Shown: positions 10,843 to 21,744 of the stretch, piece after piece
How positions within the stretch are numbered: the first letter of the stretch is position 1
How the letters are laid out: every line of letters begins with the position of its first letter
Source: Tistrella mobilis
GTDB taxonomy: Bacteria; Pseudomonadota; Alphaproteobacteria; Tistrellales; Tistrellaceae
Direction of reading: 5' to 3'
DNA: 64,000 nucleotides
Assembly: GCF_041468085.1 (NCBI RefSeq)
Contig: NZ_CP121017.1
Span: 1,467,501 to 1,531,500, forward strand
The notes under the pieces: generated by a model
Seen by the model: only the letters and a program-made list of their open reading frames with translations
Databases searched by the model: none
What the model was told of the DNA's origin: nothing
Translations under genes and position numbers: made by a program

Positions 10843-11190
10843 CAGCCGATCGCCCATAACGGCGTTATTGTGAAACTGACGGTGGGGGCGCGCCAGGTTG
10901 GCATCCGGCGGCCAAGGCGTGTAAGGTGAACGAATGGGGCACGGGGTCGTCCGAGGGCGGCAGAGCGGGCCCCTCGACCTTTTGCGTATCCAAGTACCCT
11001 TCCCCCTGTCGTCGCGGAACCTTGCCACATGTCGAGCGGTCCGTCAGAGAAGCCGGAGCGGGGCGATCCCACCGCACCGGTCGAAGCCAGTACACTGGTC
11101 CGGTTCACGCCGACCAGGCCTCCCACAGCTGCGGGAGGGGCCTCGACGACCGCTACCCGATCCCAACGTTCCGAGACCTCCGGCCGCCGC
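10843..11190. other. Gene-poor gap between thiD and the phzF-like gene
   Basis: No convincing gene. It holds a 13-bp palindrome (ATAACG-G-CGTTAT, 10856-10868) just after thiD. A hairpin with a CCTCCC/GGGAGG stem lies at 11119-11138. An in-frame ATG at 11029 could extend the next gene upstream by 54 low-complexity residues. That extension does not look like part of a PhzF fold, so I leave it out. Confidence 0.5.
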
Positions 11191-11979
11191 ATGCAGATCC
11201 CCATCTGCCATCTCGATGTTTTCGCCGACCGTGTGTTCCGCGGCGTGCCCGCCGTGGTCTGCCCGCTGGACGGCTGGCTTCCCGACGACATCCTGGCCGA
11301 TATCGCCGGCGAGCATGCCAAGGCCGAAACGGTGTTCCTGGTCGGCTCCGCCGGGGTCTACGAGGTCCGCTGGTTCTCGCGCGCAGCCGAGGTGCCGCTG
11401 TCGGCGCCGGGTGCGCTGGCGGCGGCACATACCGTCTTTCACTATCTTGAGCCACAGCTTCGCCGGGTGCAGCTGCTGACGCCGTCGGGCATGATCATGG
11501 GCCAGCGCGACACATCATCGGTGCTGGTCGATCTGCCGTTGCGACCGCCGGTGAAGATGCTGGGTCGCGTGGATCTGACCGCGGCGCTGGGCGGCATTGC
11601 GCCCGAGACGGTGATGATGCTCGACAGCTCGTGCTATGTGGCGGTTCTGGCCGATGAGGCGGCGGTGGAGGCGGTCCGCATCGACCGTGCCGCCATGGAC
11701 ACGCTCGGCCGGCCGGTGGTGGTGCTCACCTCACCCGGCGATCAGAGCGATTTCACTGCCCGGGTGGTGGCGGCGAAATGGGGGCCCGAGGCACTGGCCG
11801 TGCGGTCGTCGGCGCTGTGTACCCTGCTGCCCTATTGGCGCCAGCGCCTGGACCGCGACGACCTGACCGTGCGGGTGGTCGGCCAGCGCGGCGGCAGTGC
11901 CTGGTGCAGCAGCGGGCGTGACCGGGCCGTGGTGGCGGCCCTGGTTCAGCGCTACATGGAAGGCATCATCTACCTTTAG
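11191..11979 (+). CDS. PhzF-family protein with altered active site
   Basis: A 262-residue member of the diaminopimelate epimerase-like PhzF family, which normally isomerises small acids. The N-terminal signature is clear: HLDVFADRVFRGVPAVVCPLD, then AETVFLV with the catalytic Glu. The second conserved block, usually CGHATLA with an active-site His, reads SAPGALA. The block usually EDPVTGSAH reads EALAVRSSAL. Glu is therefore kept while the His and the second-domain Asp appear lost. The start at 11191 places the family N terminus at residue 1; an upstream ATG at 11029 is possible. The substrate is unknown. The 3' end overlaps the convergent GGDEF gene by 4 bases. Confidence 0.75.
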   Translation: MQIPICHLDVFADRVFRGVPAVVCPLDGWLPDDILADIAGEHAKAETVFLVGSAGVYEVRWFSRAAEVPLSAPGALAAAHTVFHYLEPQLRRVQLLTPSGMIMGQRDTSSVLVDLPLRPPVKMLGRVDLTAALGGIAPETVMMLDSSCYVAVLADEAAVEAVRIDRAAMDTLGRPVVVLTSPGDQSDFTARVVAAKWGPEALAVRSSALCTLLPYWRQRLDRDDLTVRVVGQRGGSAWCSSGRDRAVVAALVQRYMEGIIYL

Positions 11980-13145
11980 GACCGGGCGTCAGGGCCGGAC
12001 TTCGGCCCCCGGCCGGAACCGTGCTTGTCGGCATACATCCGCCGGTCGGCCGCCATGATCAGCGCATCCAGCGTCGATCCGTCGGCGGGCGCCGCGGCGG
12101 CGCCGATGCTGACACGCGCCGGCAGGGGAAAGCCGGCCCCGATGGTAATCCGGCCATTGATGTCGGCATCCAGTTCGGCCACCCGGCCGTCCAGATCGCT
12201 GCTGTCGCCCGTTCCGTCGATGAACAGCGCGAATTCATCGCCACCCAGGCGGATCGGCGTCTCGCCCGGCCTGATCAGCCCGCGCAGGGTGCCGGCGATC
12301 CAGATCAGCGCCCTGTCGCCCTGATCATGGCCGAAACTGTCATTGATGTGCTTGAACCCGTCCAGGTCGATCAGCACCAGGCCGGCCCGGCCATGGGCCA
12401 GGCTGCGTGTCGCCAGACGGTCGAGCAGGCGGCGATTGCCGATGCCGGTCAGCGGATCGCGATCGGCCAGATCGGCCAGCGCGCGATGCACTTTCAGGTT
12501 CACCATCAGCAGCATGCCGAAGGTCCAGCTCAGAATGAACACCAGCGAGACCGAGAAGACATAGGCATGTACCGGATCCCCGGGTGCCCGGAAGGTCCCC
12601 CGCGGTGCAGTCAGCGCGGTATCGATCCGCAGCAGATAGGCCGCGATGAGCAGGGTGGTGGCGACGGCCATCATCAGATGGATCACCCGCTCGTCCCGGC
12701 GGGCGCGCCTGATCAGGGCGGTGATCATGGCGATCAGGACAATGCCGTTCAGGACGTCGTTCAAAACGATCCTGAGCCAGTCCTGGTCCAGATTGACGAT
12801 GGCCTGAACGGCTGCAACCAGCATGACGGCCGGCGTCATCCAGCGCAGCCGGCCGGGCGTGATCAGGCCGCGGAAGCGCAGGGCGCCGTCGAGAACCAGC
12901 ACCAGACTACCGGTGGAGACGGCCAGATTGATCGGGACCGCGACGCTGCGCCCGATCCAGGGCATGGCCACCCAGGCGAGAAAGGCGGCGGTTCCGGCGA
13001 AGGCGGCCAGCATCCACGAGACGAGGCCGGCCATCGGCCGGTTGAGGCGCCAGAGAACGATCGAAACCATCGACGCGATGACGCAGGTCATGATGATCAT
13101 GAGCCCGACCGTCCTGAGGTCGATGAAAGCCGGCCAGGAGAGCAT
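11976..13145 (-). CDS. Membrane diguanylate cyclase (7 TM + GGDEF)
   Basis: Seven hydrophobic helices fill residues 10-230, followed by a GGDEF domain (DRDPLTGIGNRRLLDRL onward). The active-site GGDEF is intact at 301-305, so it should make cyclic di-GMP from two GTP. The inhibitory I-site five residues upstream, normally RxxD, reads RPGE, so product inhibition is probably weak or absent. There is no EAL domain. The membrane part is not a named sensor domain I can recognise. It is transcribed alone on the minus strand, convergent with the phzF-like gene. Confidence 0.9.
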   Translation of the reverse strand: MLSWPAFIDLRTVGLMIIMTCVIASMVSIVLWRLNRPMAGLVSWMLAAFAGTAAFLAWVAMPWIGRSVAVPINLAVSTGSLVLVLDGALRFRGLITPGRLRWMTPAVMLVAAVQAIVNLDQDWLRIVLNDVLNGIVLIAMITALIRRARRDERVIHLMMAVATTLLIAAYLLRIDTALTAPRGTFRAPGDPVHAYVFSVSLVFILSWTFGMLLMVNLKVHRALADLADRDPLTGIGNRRLLDRLATRSLAHGRAGLVLIDLDGFKHINDSFGHDQGDRALIWIAGTLRGLIRPGETPIRLGGDEFALFIDGTGDSSDLDGRVAELDADINGRITIGAGFPLPARVSIGAAAAPADGSTLDALIMAADRRMYADKHGSGRGPKSGPDARS

Positions 13146-13379
13146 TTGAGGGGCGTCGCCGATAGCGGTAGAGGCAGAACCGCACTATGCAGGTATTGAA
13201 GTTAAGATTTCATTCGTGTGCCGCAGGTCAGGCCGGAGCGTGAGACATGCACCAGACGCATGGCTTCCGTCGGATTCCTGCGCACCGGACATGTGTTGAC
13301 CGGTGCAGGCGACCTCACTATCGTCGGCAGCGGGCCGCGACCCCCCAACGGGTCGCCACTCTTCCTGAGGGGAAGGCAT

Positions 13380-14546
13380 ATGACGACGAAACCCGCCGCG
13401 AAGCCGCTCGATCCGCGCTTCTCGTCCGGCCCCTGCGCCAAGCGCCCGGGCTGGAGCCTCGATGCCTTGAGCGACGCTGCGCTCGGCATCTCGCATCGTG
13501 CGAAGCTTGGCAAGGCCAAGCTCAAGGAAGCCATCGACCGCACCGCGGCGATCCTCGGCGTCCCGTCCGACTTCAAGGTCGGCATCGTTCCCGCCTCCGA
13601 CACCGGCGCCTTCGAGATGGCCATGTGGTCGATGCTCGGCGCCCGTGGCGTCGATATCCTCTCGTGGGAGAGCTTCGGCGACGGCTGGAAGACCGACATC
13701 GTCAAGCAGCTGAAGCTGCCCGACGTCCGCAGCTTCACCGCCGGCTATGGCGAGCTGCCCGATCTGGCGCAGGTCGATTTCAGCCGTGACGTGATCTTCA
13801 CCTGGAACGGCACCACCTCGGGCGTGCGGGTTCCGAACGGCGACTGGATTGCGGCCGATCGCGAAGGGCTCACCTTCTGCGACGCCACCTCCGCCGCCTT
13901 CGCGATGGACCTGCCCTGGGACAAGCTCGATGTCGTCACCTTCTCGTGGCAGAAGGTGCTGGGCTCGGAAGGTCAGCACGGCATGCTGATCCTCTCGCCG
14001 CGCGCGGTTGCCCGGCTTGAGAGCTACACCCCGGCCTGGCCGATGCCCAAGATCTTCCGCATGACCAAGGGCGGTAAGCTGATCGACGGCATCTTCAAGG
14101 GCGAGACGATCAACACCCCGTCGATGCTGGCGCTGGAAGACTATATCGACGCCCTGAAGTGGGCGGAGCAGATCGGCGGCCTGGAGGCCCTCATCGCCCG
14201 CACCGAAGGCAATTTCGCGGTGCTGGCCGACTGGGTGGCGAAGACCGACTGGGTCGATTTCCTTGCGACCGATGCCGCCACCCGCTCGCCGACCTCGATC
14301 TGCCTCGCCATCGTCGATCCCTGGTTCCAGGGCCTCGACGCTGCCGGCCAGGCCAAGGTCCAGAAGGATCTGACCGGTCTGCTCGAAGCAGAGGGTGCGG
14401 CGCTGGATATCGGCGCCTATCGCGATGCCCCGGCGGGTCTGCGCATCTGGGGCGGCGCCACGGTCGAGCGCGCCAATCTTGAAGCGCTGCTGCCCTGGCT
14501 CGACTGGGCCTGGGATCAGGTGAAGGCCAAGGCCGCCGCGGCCTGA
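13380..14546 (+). CDS. serC: Phosphoserine aminotransferase
   Basis: PLP enzyme of serine synthesis, converting 3-phosphohydroxypyruvate and glutamate to phosphoserine. The 388-residue protein begins with the family-typical [17 protein letters not shown]. The PLP lysine is Lys192 in [13 protein letters not shown], and the substrate loop [16 protein letters not shown] is present. This is the long alphaproteobacterial SerC type. The ATG at 13380 follows GAGGGGAAGG; the frame is open upstream but that stretch is not conserved-looking. serA follows after 112 bp. Confidence 0.95.
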   Translation: MTTKPAAKPLDPRFSSGPCAKRPGWSLDALSDAALGISHRAKLGKAKLKEAIDRTAAILGVPSDFKVGIVPASDTGAFEMAMWSMLGARGVDILSWESFGDGWKTDIVKQLKLPDVRSFTAGYGELPDLAQVDFSRDVIFTWNGTTSGVRVPNGDWIAADREGLTFCDATSAAFAMDLPWDKLDVVTFSWQKVLGSEGQHGMLILSPRAVARLESYTPAWPMPKIFRMTKGGKLIDGIFKGETINTPSMLALEDYIDALKWAEQIGGLEALIARTEGNFAVLADWVAKTDWVDFLATDAATRSPTSICLAIVDPWFQGLDAAGQAKVQKDLTGLLEAEGAALDIGAYRDAPAGLRIWGGATVERANLEALLPWLDWAWDQVKAKAAAA

Positions 14547-14658
14547 GCCTCACCCCCTCCATACGACCTCATTTCCCCGAATTCCCGGTTCGAAAACGGT
14601 GCCCCGCCCTCCCGCAGGATCACGCGGGCGGGCGTGCGGCCCGCGATGGAGACTTCCC

Positions 14659-16236
14659 ATGTCCAAAGTCCTGATTTCCGACAAGATGAGCCCCGCCGCC
14701 GCCGAGATCTTCGCCTCGCGCGGGATCGAGGTCGACGTGAAGCCGGGCATGACCCCGGACGAGCTGCGCGCGGTCATCGGCCAGTATGACGGCCTCGCCA
14801 TCCGCTCGGCCACCAAGGTCACCAAGGACATTCTGGCGGCCGCGACCAATCTGCGTGTCGTCGGCCGTGCCGGCATCGGCGTCGACAATGTCGACATTCC
14901 GGCGGCGTCGGCCCATGGCGTGGTCGTGATGAACACGCCGTTCGGCAACTCGATCACCACCGCCGAGCACGCGATTTCGCTGATGCTGTCGATGCTGCGC
15001 CAGATCCCGGCGGCCAATGCCTCGACCCATGCCGGCAAGTGGGAAAAGAACCGCTTCATGGGCGTCGAAGTCACCGGCAAGACCCTCGGTGTCATCGGCG
15101 TCGGCAATATCGGTGCCATCGTCGCCGACCGTGCCCAGGGCCTGAAGATGAAGGTGATCGGCTTCGATCCTTTCCTGTCGCCCGAACGTGCGCAGGATCT
15201 GGGCGTCGAGAAGGTGGAGCTGGACGAGCTGTTCCGCCGCGCCGATGTCATCACCCTGCACACGCCCCTGACCGACGGCACCCGCGGCATCATCGGCGCC
15301 GATGCCTTCACCAAAATGAAGGACGGCGTCTATATCGTGAACTGCGCTCGCGGTGGCCTGGTGGTCGAAAAGGACCTGAAGGCGGCGCTTGAGTCCGGCA
15401 AGGTGGCGGGTGCGGCCCTCGACGTCTTCGCCGAAGAGCCGGCGAAGGAAAATGTGCTGTTCGGTGACGAGCGCGTCGTCGCCACCCCGCATCTGGGCGC
15501 CAGCACCGTCGAGGCGCAGGAGAATGTGGCCCTGCAGGTGGCCGAGCAGATGGCCGATTATCTGTTGACCGGCGCCATCACCAACGCAATCAACGTGCCG
15601 TCGGTGACCGCGGAAGAGGCGCCCAAGCTGAAGCCCTATATGAAGCTGGCCGAACAGCTGGGCAGCTTTGCGGGCCAGCTGGCCGAGAGCGGCCTGCGCG
15701 GCGTGACCGTCGAATATTCGGGCCAGGTTGCCACTCTCAACACCCGTCCGATCACGGCGGCCCTGCTGACCGGCCTGCTGCGTCCGCTGCTCGACAGCGT
15801 CAACATGGTCAACGCCCCGATCGTCGCCAAGGAGCGCAACATCGCCGTCACCGAGGTGCGCAGCGACAAGGCGACCGATTTCCAGACCCAGATCAAGCTG
15901 ACCATCTCGGACGAACGCGGCGGCCGCAGCGTTGCCGGTACTCTGATCGCCGGCAATCGCCCGCGTCTGGTCTCGGTCGAGGATGTCGCGATCGAAGCCG
16001 AGCTGGCCGAGAACATGCTGTTCGTGGTCAACAACGACAAGCCGGGCTTCATCGGCGCGGTCGGCCGCGCGCTCGGTGAGGCGGGCATCAACATCGCCAG
16101 TTTCCATCTCGGCCGTCAGGCACCCGGCGCCCGCGCCATCTGCCTGATTGAGGTTGATCAGCCGCTGCGCGAGGCGGTGCTGAAGCAGGTCCAGGGCCTG
16201 CCCAACGTGATCACGGCCCTGTCGCTCAGCTTTTGA
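14659..16236 (+). CDS. serA: D-3-phosphoglycerate dehydrogenase, long form
   Basis: Catalyses the first step of serine synthesis, oxidising 3-phosphoglycerate with NAD. The 525-residue protein is the long form: catalytic and NAD-binding domain (GVGNIG at 147-152; NCARGGLV with the catalytic Arg; TPHLGAST with the catalytic His), an intervening ASB domain at about 320-450, and a C-terminal ACT domain (from about 453, FVVNNDKPGFIGAVG) that usually senses serine. It pairs with serC upstream. Its last four codons, LSF-stop, lie inside the first unit of a 35-bp tandem repeat. Confidence 0.97.
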   Translation: MSKVLISDKMSPAAAEIFASRGIEVDVKPGMTPDELRAVIGQYDGLAIRSATKVTKDILAAATNLRVVGRAGIGVDNVDIPAASAHGVVVMNTPFGNSITTAEHAISLMLSMLRQIPAANASTHAGKWEKNRFMGVEVTGKTLGVIGVGNIGAIVADRAQGLKMKVIGFDPFLSPERAQDLGVEKVELDELFRRADVITLHTPLTDGTRGIIGADAFTKMKDGVYIVNCARGGLVVEKDLKAALESGKVAGAALDVFAEEPAKENVLFGDERVVATPHLGASTVEAQENVALQVAEQMADYLLTGAITNAINVPSVTAEEAPKLKPYMKLAEQLGSFAGQLAESGLRGVTVEYSGQVATLNTRPITAALLTGLLRPLLDSVNMVNAPIVAKERNIAVTEVRSDKATDFQTQIKLTISDERGGRSVAGTLIAGNRPRLVSVEDVAIEAELAENMLFVVNNDKPGFIGAVGRALGEAGINIASFHLGRQAPGARAICLIEVDQPLREAVLKQVQGLPNVITALSLSF

Positions 16237-16337
16237 GCGACCCCTTGATAAAAACCGCGCTCAGCTTTTGAGCGACCCCTTGATAAAAACCGCGCTCAGC
16301 TTTTGAGCGACCCCTTGATAAAAACCGCGCTCAGCTT
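16224..16337 (+). repeat. 35-bp tandem repeat copying the serA stop region
   Basis: Three perfect 35-bp units (16224-16258, 16259-16293, 16294-16328) and a 9-bp start of a fourth. Each unit begins GCTCAGCTTTTGAGC, a hairpin with a 6-7 bp stem once flanks are counted, followed by GACCCCTTGATAAAAACCGC. The first unit includes the last codons and TGA of serA, so later units are copies of the gene's 3' end. The rest of the 315-bp gap to hisZ (16338-16551) holds no gene I can support. Confidence 0.95.
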
Positions 16338-16551
16338 CTGGGCGTCGGGGGTTCTCACGGCATCGGAACCGGTCGCCCTCTCGGGGGCGGCCGGTTTCGT
16401 GCGTTTGCGGTTGAGTGCTTGGGCCCGGGGGGCTACACTCCGCCCCGGCCGTCGGCACCCGGAAAGCGGGGTCGTGACGGCCTTCGTGCGTCTTGAACCG
16501 GCCGTGGAAATGCGCGGTCCGGATGTTTTCCATGGGTTGAGATCGGGGCCG

Positions 16552-17727
16552 ATGATCGACGATCGCCAGCGCGCGCTCCTGCCGAACGGGTTGCAGGACC
16601 TCCTGCCGCCCGACGCCGCCTTCGAGGCGCAGACGATCGAGCGGCTGATGGCGCATTTCGCGGCCGAAGGCTATGCGCGGGTGAAGCCGCCGCTCGTGGA
16701 ATTCGAGGACAGCCTGTTGACCGGCCCGGGCCGGTTGCTGGCCGCCCAGATCTTCCGGGTGATGGATCCGGTGTCGCAGCGGATGATGGGCGTGCGCGCC
16801 GACATGACGCCGCAGCTGGCCCGCATCGCCGCCACCCGCCTGGCCCATGCCGCCCGGCCGCTGCGCCTGTCCTATGCCGGCCAGGTCCTGCGCGTGCGCG
16901 GCGGCATGCTGCGGCCTGAACGCCAGTTCGCCCAGGTCGGTATCGAGCTGATCGGCGCGCCCGAACCCACGGCGGATGCCGAAGTGGTGCGGCTGGCCGC
17001 CGAGGCGTTGACCGACATCGGTGTGAAGGGGCTGACCATCGACCTCAACCTGCCGACCATGGTCGATGTGGTGGCCGAGGCCTTCGGCCTGCCCGTCGAT
17101 CAGCTGGGCCCGCTGCGCGAGGCGCTGGACCGCAAGGATCCGACGGCGGTGGCCGAACTCGCCGGGGCCGCGGCACCGCTTTATGCCGGGCTGCTCGATG
17201 CCGCGGGCATCGCCGCCGAGGCGCTGGCCCGGCTGGATGCGCTGGATCTGCCGGCAGAGGCGCGCCGTCTGGTCGCCATGGTCGCCGATGTGGTCCGGGT
17301 CATCGACCTGGCCGATCTGGATGCCCAGGTGACGATCGATCCGGTCGAGCATCGCGGCCTCGACTATCAGACCGGTGTCAGCTTCTCGCTCTTTGCCGCC
17401 GGTGTGCGCGGCGAACTGGGCAGCGGCGGCCGCTATGTCGCCGGTGCCGACCAGAACGGCGGTGGCGAGCCCGCCACCGGCTTCAGTCTTTATATGGACA
17501 GCGTGCTCAGGGCGATCGATGCGCCCGTGCGGCCGCGTCATCTCTACCTGCCGTTCGGTTGCGGTCCGGTTGCGGGCCGTGCGTTCCGTGCCGACGGCTG
17601 GATCACCGTCCAGGGCCTTGCGCCCGAGACCGACCCTGTCGCGGAGGCGCGCGCGCAGGGCTGTTCCCATATCCTGCGGGGGGCTGACGCCATCCCGCTC
17701 GACGCCATCGATATCCGGGGGGCGTAA
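16552..17727 (+). CDS. hisZ: ATP phosphoribosyltransferase regulatory subunit HisZ
   Basis: Partner of the short-form HisG in the first step of histidine synthesis. It is a paralogue of histidyl-tRNA synthetase without aminoacylation activity. The 391-residue protein has the class II synthetase-like core: [69 protein letters not shown], and the late [14 protein letters not shown] plus [12 protein letters not shown]. The anticodon-binding domain of HisS is replaced by a short tail. The ATG at 16552 matches the family N terminus; an in-frame ATG at 16510 is possible. purA follows after 4 bases, a common alphaproteobacterial pairing. Confidence 0.93.
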   Translation: MIDDRQRALLPNGLQDLLPPDAAFEAQTIERLMAHFAAEGYARVKPPLVEFEDSLLTGPGRLLAAQIFRVMDPVSQRMMGVRADMTPQLARIAATRLAHAARPLRLSYAGQVLRVRGGMLRPERQFAQVGIELIGAPEPTADAEVVRLAAEALTDIGVKGLTIDLNLPTMVDVVAEAFGLPVDQLGPLREALDRKDPTAVAELAGAAAPLYAGLLDAAGIAAEALARLDALDLPAEARRLVAMVADVVRVIDLADLDAQVTIDPVEHRGLDYQTGVSFSLFAAGVRGELGSGGRYVAGADQNGGGEPATGFSLYMDSVLRAIDAPVRPRHLYLPFGCGPVAGRAFRADGWITVQGLAPETDPVAEARAQGCSHILRGADAIPLDAIDIRGA

Positions 17728-17731
17728 GCTC

Positions 17732-19024
<1,293 letters not shown>

Positions 19025-19050
19025 ACGGCGCGTAGCGGGACGAGATCAGG

Positions 19051-19077
19051 GCCGCCGGTGGGATTTCCGCCGGCGGC
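19051..19077 (+). terminator. Hairpin after purA
   Basis: GCCGCCGG/CCGGCGGC stem of 8 bp with an 11-nt loop, 27 bases after the purA stop, followed by TCTGTCGTCTT. It lacks a clean T-run, so it is a weak terminator candidate. Confidence 0.4.
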
Positions 19078-19206
19078 TCTGTCGTCTTGCGGATCCCTTC
19101 GGCCGTGCAGCATCGGCCGGAACCGGGTATACAGGGGTGATCGCAACCGGGCGGGTACGGAGCGGAGCGGGAAGACCGGGACAGAGCGGGGACGGGGCAC
19201 GTCTGC

Positions 19207-21234
19207 ATGTCGGAAGCCGGGCAGAACGAACACACCATCATTGGCGGACGTTACCGGATGGTGCCGGGCGTGCGGCTGGAGGAGTTCGACCGGCCGCATG
19301 TCGAGGCGTTCGGCGCCGAGGATCTGCGCGAAAAGGATCGCCCGCTGATCGCCCTGGTCGCCCGGCGCGGTCGGCCGGTGCGCGACGACTGGCTGCGGGT
19401 GGTGCGCCGGATCGATCAGCCCGGGTTGCTGCGCACCGTGGAAGGCGGGGTGATCGACCCTGGCGACGGCAAGGGCCGGCGCTTCGCGGTGATCCTGGAA
19501 CGCCCGCTCGGCGGCCGGGTGATCGACTGGCTGAAGACCGATGGCCAGAACCGCGATGATCTGGAACTGTCGCGGCTGCTGCTCCGGCCGCTGATCGCGG
19601 CGCTGAAGGCGCTGCACGATGCCCGCATGGCGCACAGGACCATCTCGCTCGACAATCTCTATTTTGCCGATCTGGCCCGCACCCGCATCGCGCTTGGTGA
19701 CTGCCTGTGCGGCCCCCCGGGCGAGGGGCAGCCGATCGCCTTTGAAAGCGTCGAGCGCGCAGCAGCCCTGCCGGCCGGGCGCGGCGAGGGCGGCCCGCGT
19801 GAGGATTTCTTCGCCCTGGGTGCGCTCTTCGCATCGGCCCTGGCCCGCCAGGTACCGGGGCTTGAAAGCGCGGATGCGGCCGCGGATCTGATGCGTCGCC
19901 GGCTGGAGCGGGGCTCTTATGTGGCGCTGACGGATCGTGCGCGCTTCGGCACCGATGTCGGCGGCCTGTTGCGGGGCCTGTTGAGCGACAATGCCGAGGA
20001 ACGCTGGGGCTATGAAGAGGTCAGGGCCTGGTTGGACGGCCGGCGCAGCATCGGCGCCATGCATTCCACCCGGCCGCAGGCCGCCCGATCCTTCGTCTTC
20101 AAGGGCGTGGAGCACACCAATGCCATGAGCCTGGCGACGGCGCTGGCTCAGCAGTGGCGCGAATCGCTCCGGGTCGTGATCGACGAAAAGCTCGACGGCT
20201 GGGTCGCCCGTGCGATCGGTGACGAGCGGCGCGGCAACATGATCACCCAGGCGATCGCCGCCGGCCGGGTCGATGCCGGGCCCGGCGGCGATGCGACGCT
20301 TGCCCGGGTGCTGGCCGCACTCGATCCCGACGGACCGCTCCGGCTGCGCCATGTCGCGGTGATGAAGGACGGGCTGGGACCGCTGATTGCGGTCGCTTTC
20401 CTGGATGACGACCGCGACACCCGCCAGGCCATGGCGGAAATGCTGATGGAAGGCCTGCCGATGATCGGGCTCAGCCTGGTCGATCCGAACGATCAGACCA
20501 AGCGGCGCCTGGCGCAGAGCGAGATGGCGGATTTCATGCGGCTGCGTGGTTTCGTGGCCGAGCCGATGATGGGGTTCGGGCTGGAGCGCGTGCTCTACGA
20601 TCTGAACCCGACCCTGCCTTGCCTCAGCCCCCTGGTGGCGGAAGCCTATCCGCAGACGGTCCCCGACCTGCTGATGGCGCTGGATCACCGGGCGCGCGGG
20701 GCCGGGCGCGGGACGGCACCGGTCGATCGCCACATCGCCGCTTTCATCGCCACCAGGCTCAGCATCTCTTACGCCGGTGCGCTGCGCGGCGTGGTGGTGG
20801 GGGGCGATGGCGAGGCCTCGGAACGGCTCGCCCAGCTCAATCTGTTGAGCCTGGCTCAGGAAACCGAGCCCCAGACGCGGGTGCCGATGCTGGCCCGCTG
20901 GCTGGTGCAGCGGCTGGGGCCGGTGGTGCAGAGCTATAACGGCAAGACCACCCGCGAGTGGATGGAAAAAGAGCTGGAGCGGGTGGCGCCGCTTGGCTCG
21001 CTGAGTGCGCTGCGGGCGATCGTCGACAATCCCGAGCGGCGCGAGGCCGACAGCCGGGGCATGGCCAATGCCCGGGCAGCCCATGCCCAGCTGTCTTTCG
21101 GCATCCGCCGGCTGAACGAGACCCGGGCCGCACGGCGGCTGGAGGCGCAGAATTTCGGCCGCCAGGTGGCGGCGATGCTTGGCTACATGATCCTGCTCGG
21201 GGTGCTGGCGGCACTCACCCTGGGCGACGTCTGA
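19207..21234 (+). CDS. Membrane-anchored pseudokinase-like protein
   Basis: A 675-residue protein whose first 290 residues resemble a Ser/Thr protein kinase: a hinge-like FAVILERPLGGRVIDWL, a catalytic loop HRTISLDN at 143-150 (HRDxxxxN in kinases), LGDC at 163-166 where LADFG is expected, and EDFFALGALFASALAR like helix F. The catalytic HRD aspartate is Thr and there is no VAIK lysine (LIALVARR), so phosphotransfer is unlikely although the metal-binding Asp165 and loop Asn150 remain. Residues 300-640 match nothing I recognise. A single hydrophobic helix at about 652-672 ends the protein, so the bulk should be cytoplasmic. The next gene, 15 bases on, encodes a small membrane protein. Confidence 0.75.
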   Translation: MSEAGQNEHTIIGGRYRMVPGVRLEEFDRPHVEAFGAEDLREKDRPLIALVARRGRPVRDDWLRVVRRIDQPGLLRTVEGGVIDPGDGKGRRFAVILERPLGGRVIDWLKTDGQNRDDLELSRLLLRPLIAALKALHDARMAHRTISLDNLYFADLARTRIALGDCLCGPPGEGQPIAFESVERAAALPAGRGEGGPREDFFALGALFASALARQVPGLESADAAADLMRRRLERGSYVALTDRARFGTDVGGLLRGLLSDNAEERWGYEEVRAWLDGRRSIGAMHSTRPQAARSFVFKGVEHTNAMSLATALAQQWRESLRVVIDEKLDGWVARAIGDERRGNMITQAIAAGRVDAGPGGDATLARVLAALDPDGPLRLRHVAVMKDGLGPLIAVAFLDDDRDTRQAMAEMLMEGLPMIGLSLVDPNDQTKRRLAQSEMADFMRLRGFVAEPMMGFGLERVLYDLNPTLPCLSPLVAEAYPQTVPDLLMALDHRARGAGRGTAPVDRHIAAFIATRLSISYAGALRGVVVGGDGEASERLAQLNLLSLAQETEPQTRVPMLARWLVQRLGPVVQSYNGKTTREWMEKELERVAPLGSLSALRAIVDNPERREADSRGMANARAAHAQLSFGIRRLNETRAARRLEAQNFGRQVAAMLGYMILLGVLAALTLGDV

Positions 21235-21249
21235 CCGGCGGGGGCAAGG

Positions 21250-21717
21250 ATGGCGAAGAAGAAGACTGCAGCCCGGGGCAAGCCGGCCAAACAGAAGGGC
21301 ATGACCCTGCCGCTGATCTTCCTGGCGGTGCTGGGCACGCTCGCGATCTTCGCCACACCCACCGCGCTGGTGCTGGCGATCGGCATGGCGCCGTCGCTGG
21401 TGGCGGTGTTCATGGAAAACCGGCCGGGTGCCTATACCGCCAAGTGCATCACCGCCTGCAATATGGCGGGCGTGCTGCCGGTGCTGCGCGATCTCTGGCT
21501 GACCGGCCATCTGATGTCGCAGGCGCGGATGATGGTCGGCGATCCGATCGTCTGGCTGCAGATGTACGGCGCGGCCGGTGTCGGCTGGTCGCTGGTCTGG
21601 CTGGCCCCGATGGTTGCCGGTGTGTTTGCCGATGCCGGCCACGACCGCTCGGTCGCCAGGCTTGAAGCCCGCCAGGAAAAGCTGCGCGAGGAATGGGGCG
21701 ACAGCATCACCGGGTGA
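21250..21717 (+). CDS. Small membrane protein paired with pseudokinase
   Basis: A 155-residue protein with a basic N terminus (MAKKKTAARGKPAKQKG), two close hydrophobic segments at about 18-57, a Cys-containing stretch (KCITACNM), a hydrophobic pair around 93-125, and a charged C-terminal helix (RLEARQEKLREEW). I do not recognise the family. It sits 15 bases after the pseudokinase gene on the same strand, so the two are probably one operon and may interact in the membrane. Confidence 0.7.
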   Translation: MAKKKTAARGKPAKQKGMTLPLIFLAVLGTLAIFATPTALVLAIGMAPSLVAVFMENRPGAYTAKCITACNMAGVLPVLRDLWLTGHLMSQARMMVGDPIVWLQMYGAAGVGWSLVWLAPMVAGVFADAGHDRSVARLEARQEKLREEWGDSITG

Positions 21718-21744
21718 CGCCGTCGCCCCAAGCTCCGCCTCGGC

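Noticed and set aside
12021-13199. Plus-strand open frame opposite the diguanylate cyclase
   Set aside because: Asp/His/Gln/Arg-rich shadow without motifs; the minus strand has GGDEF and seven helices.
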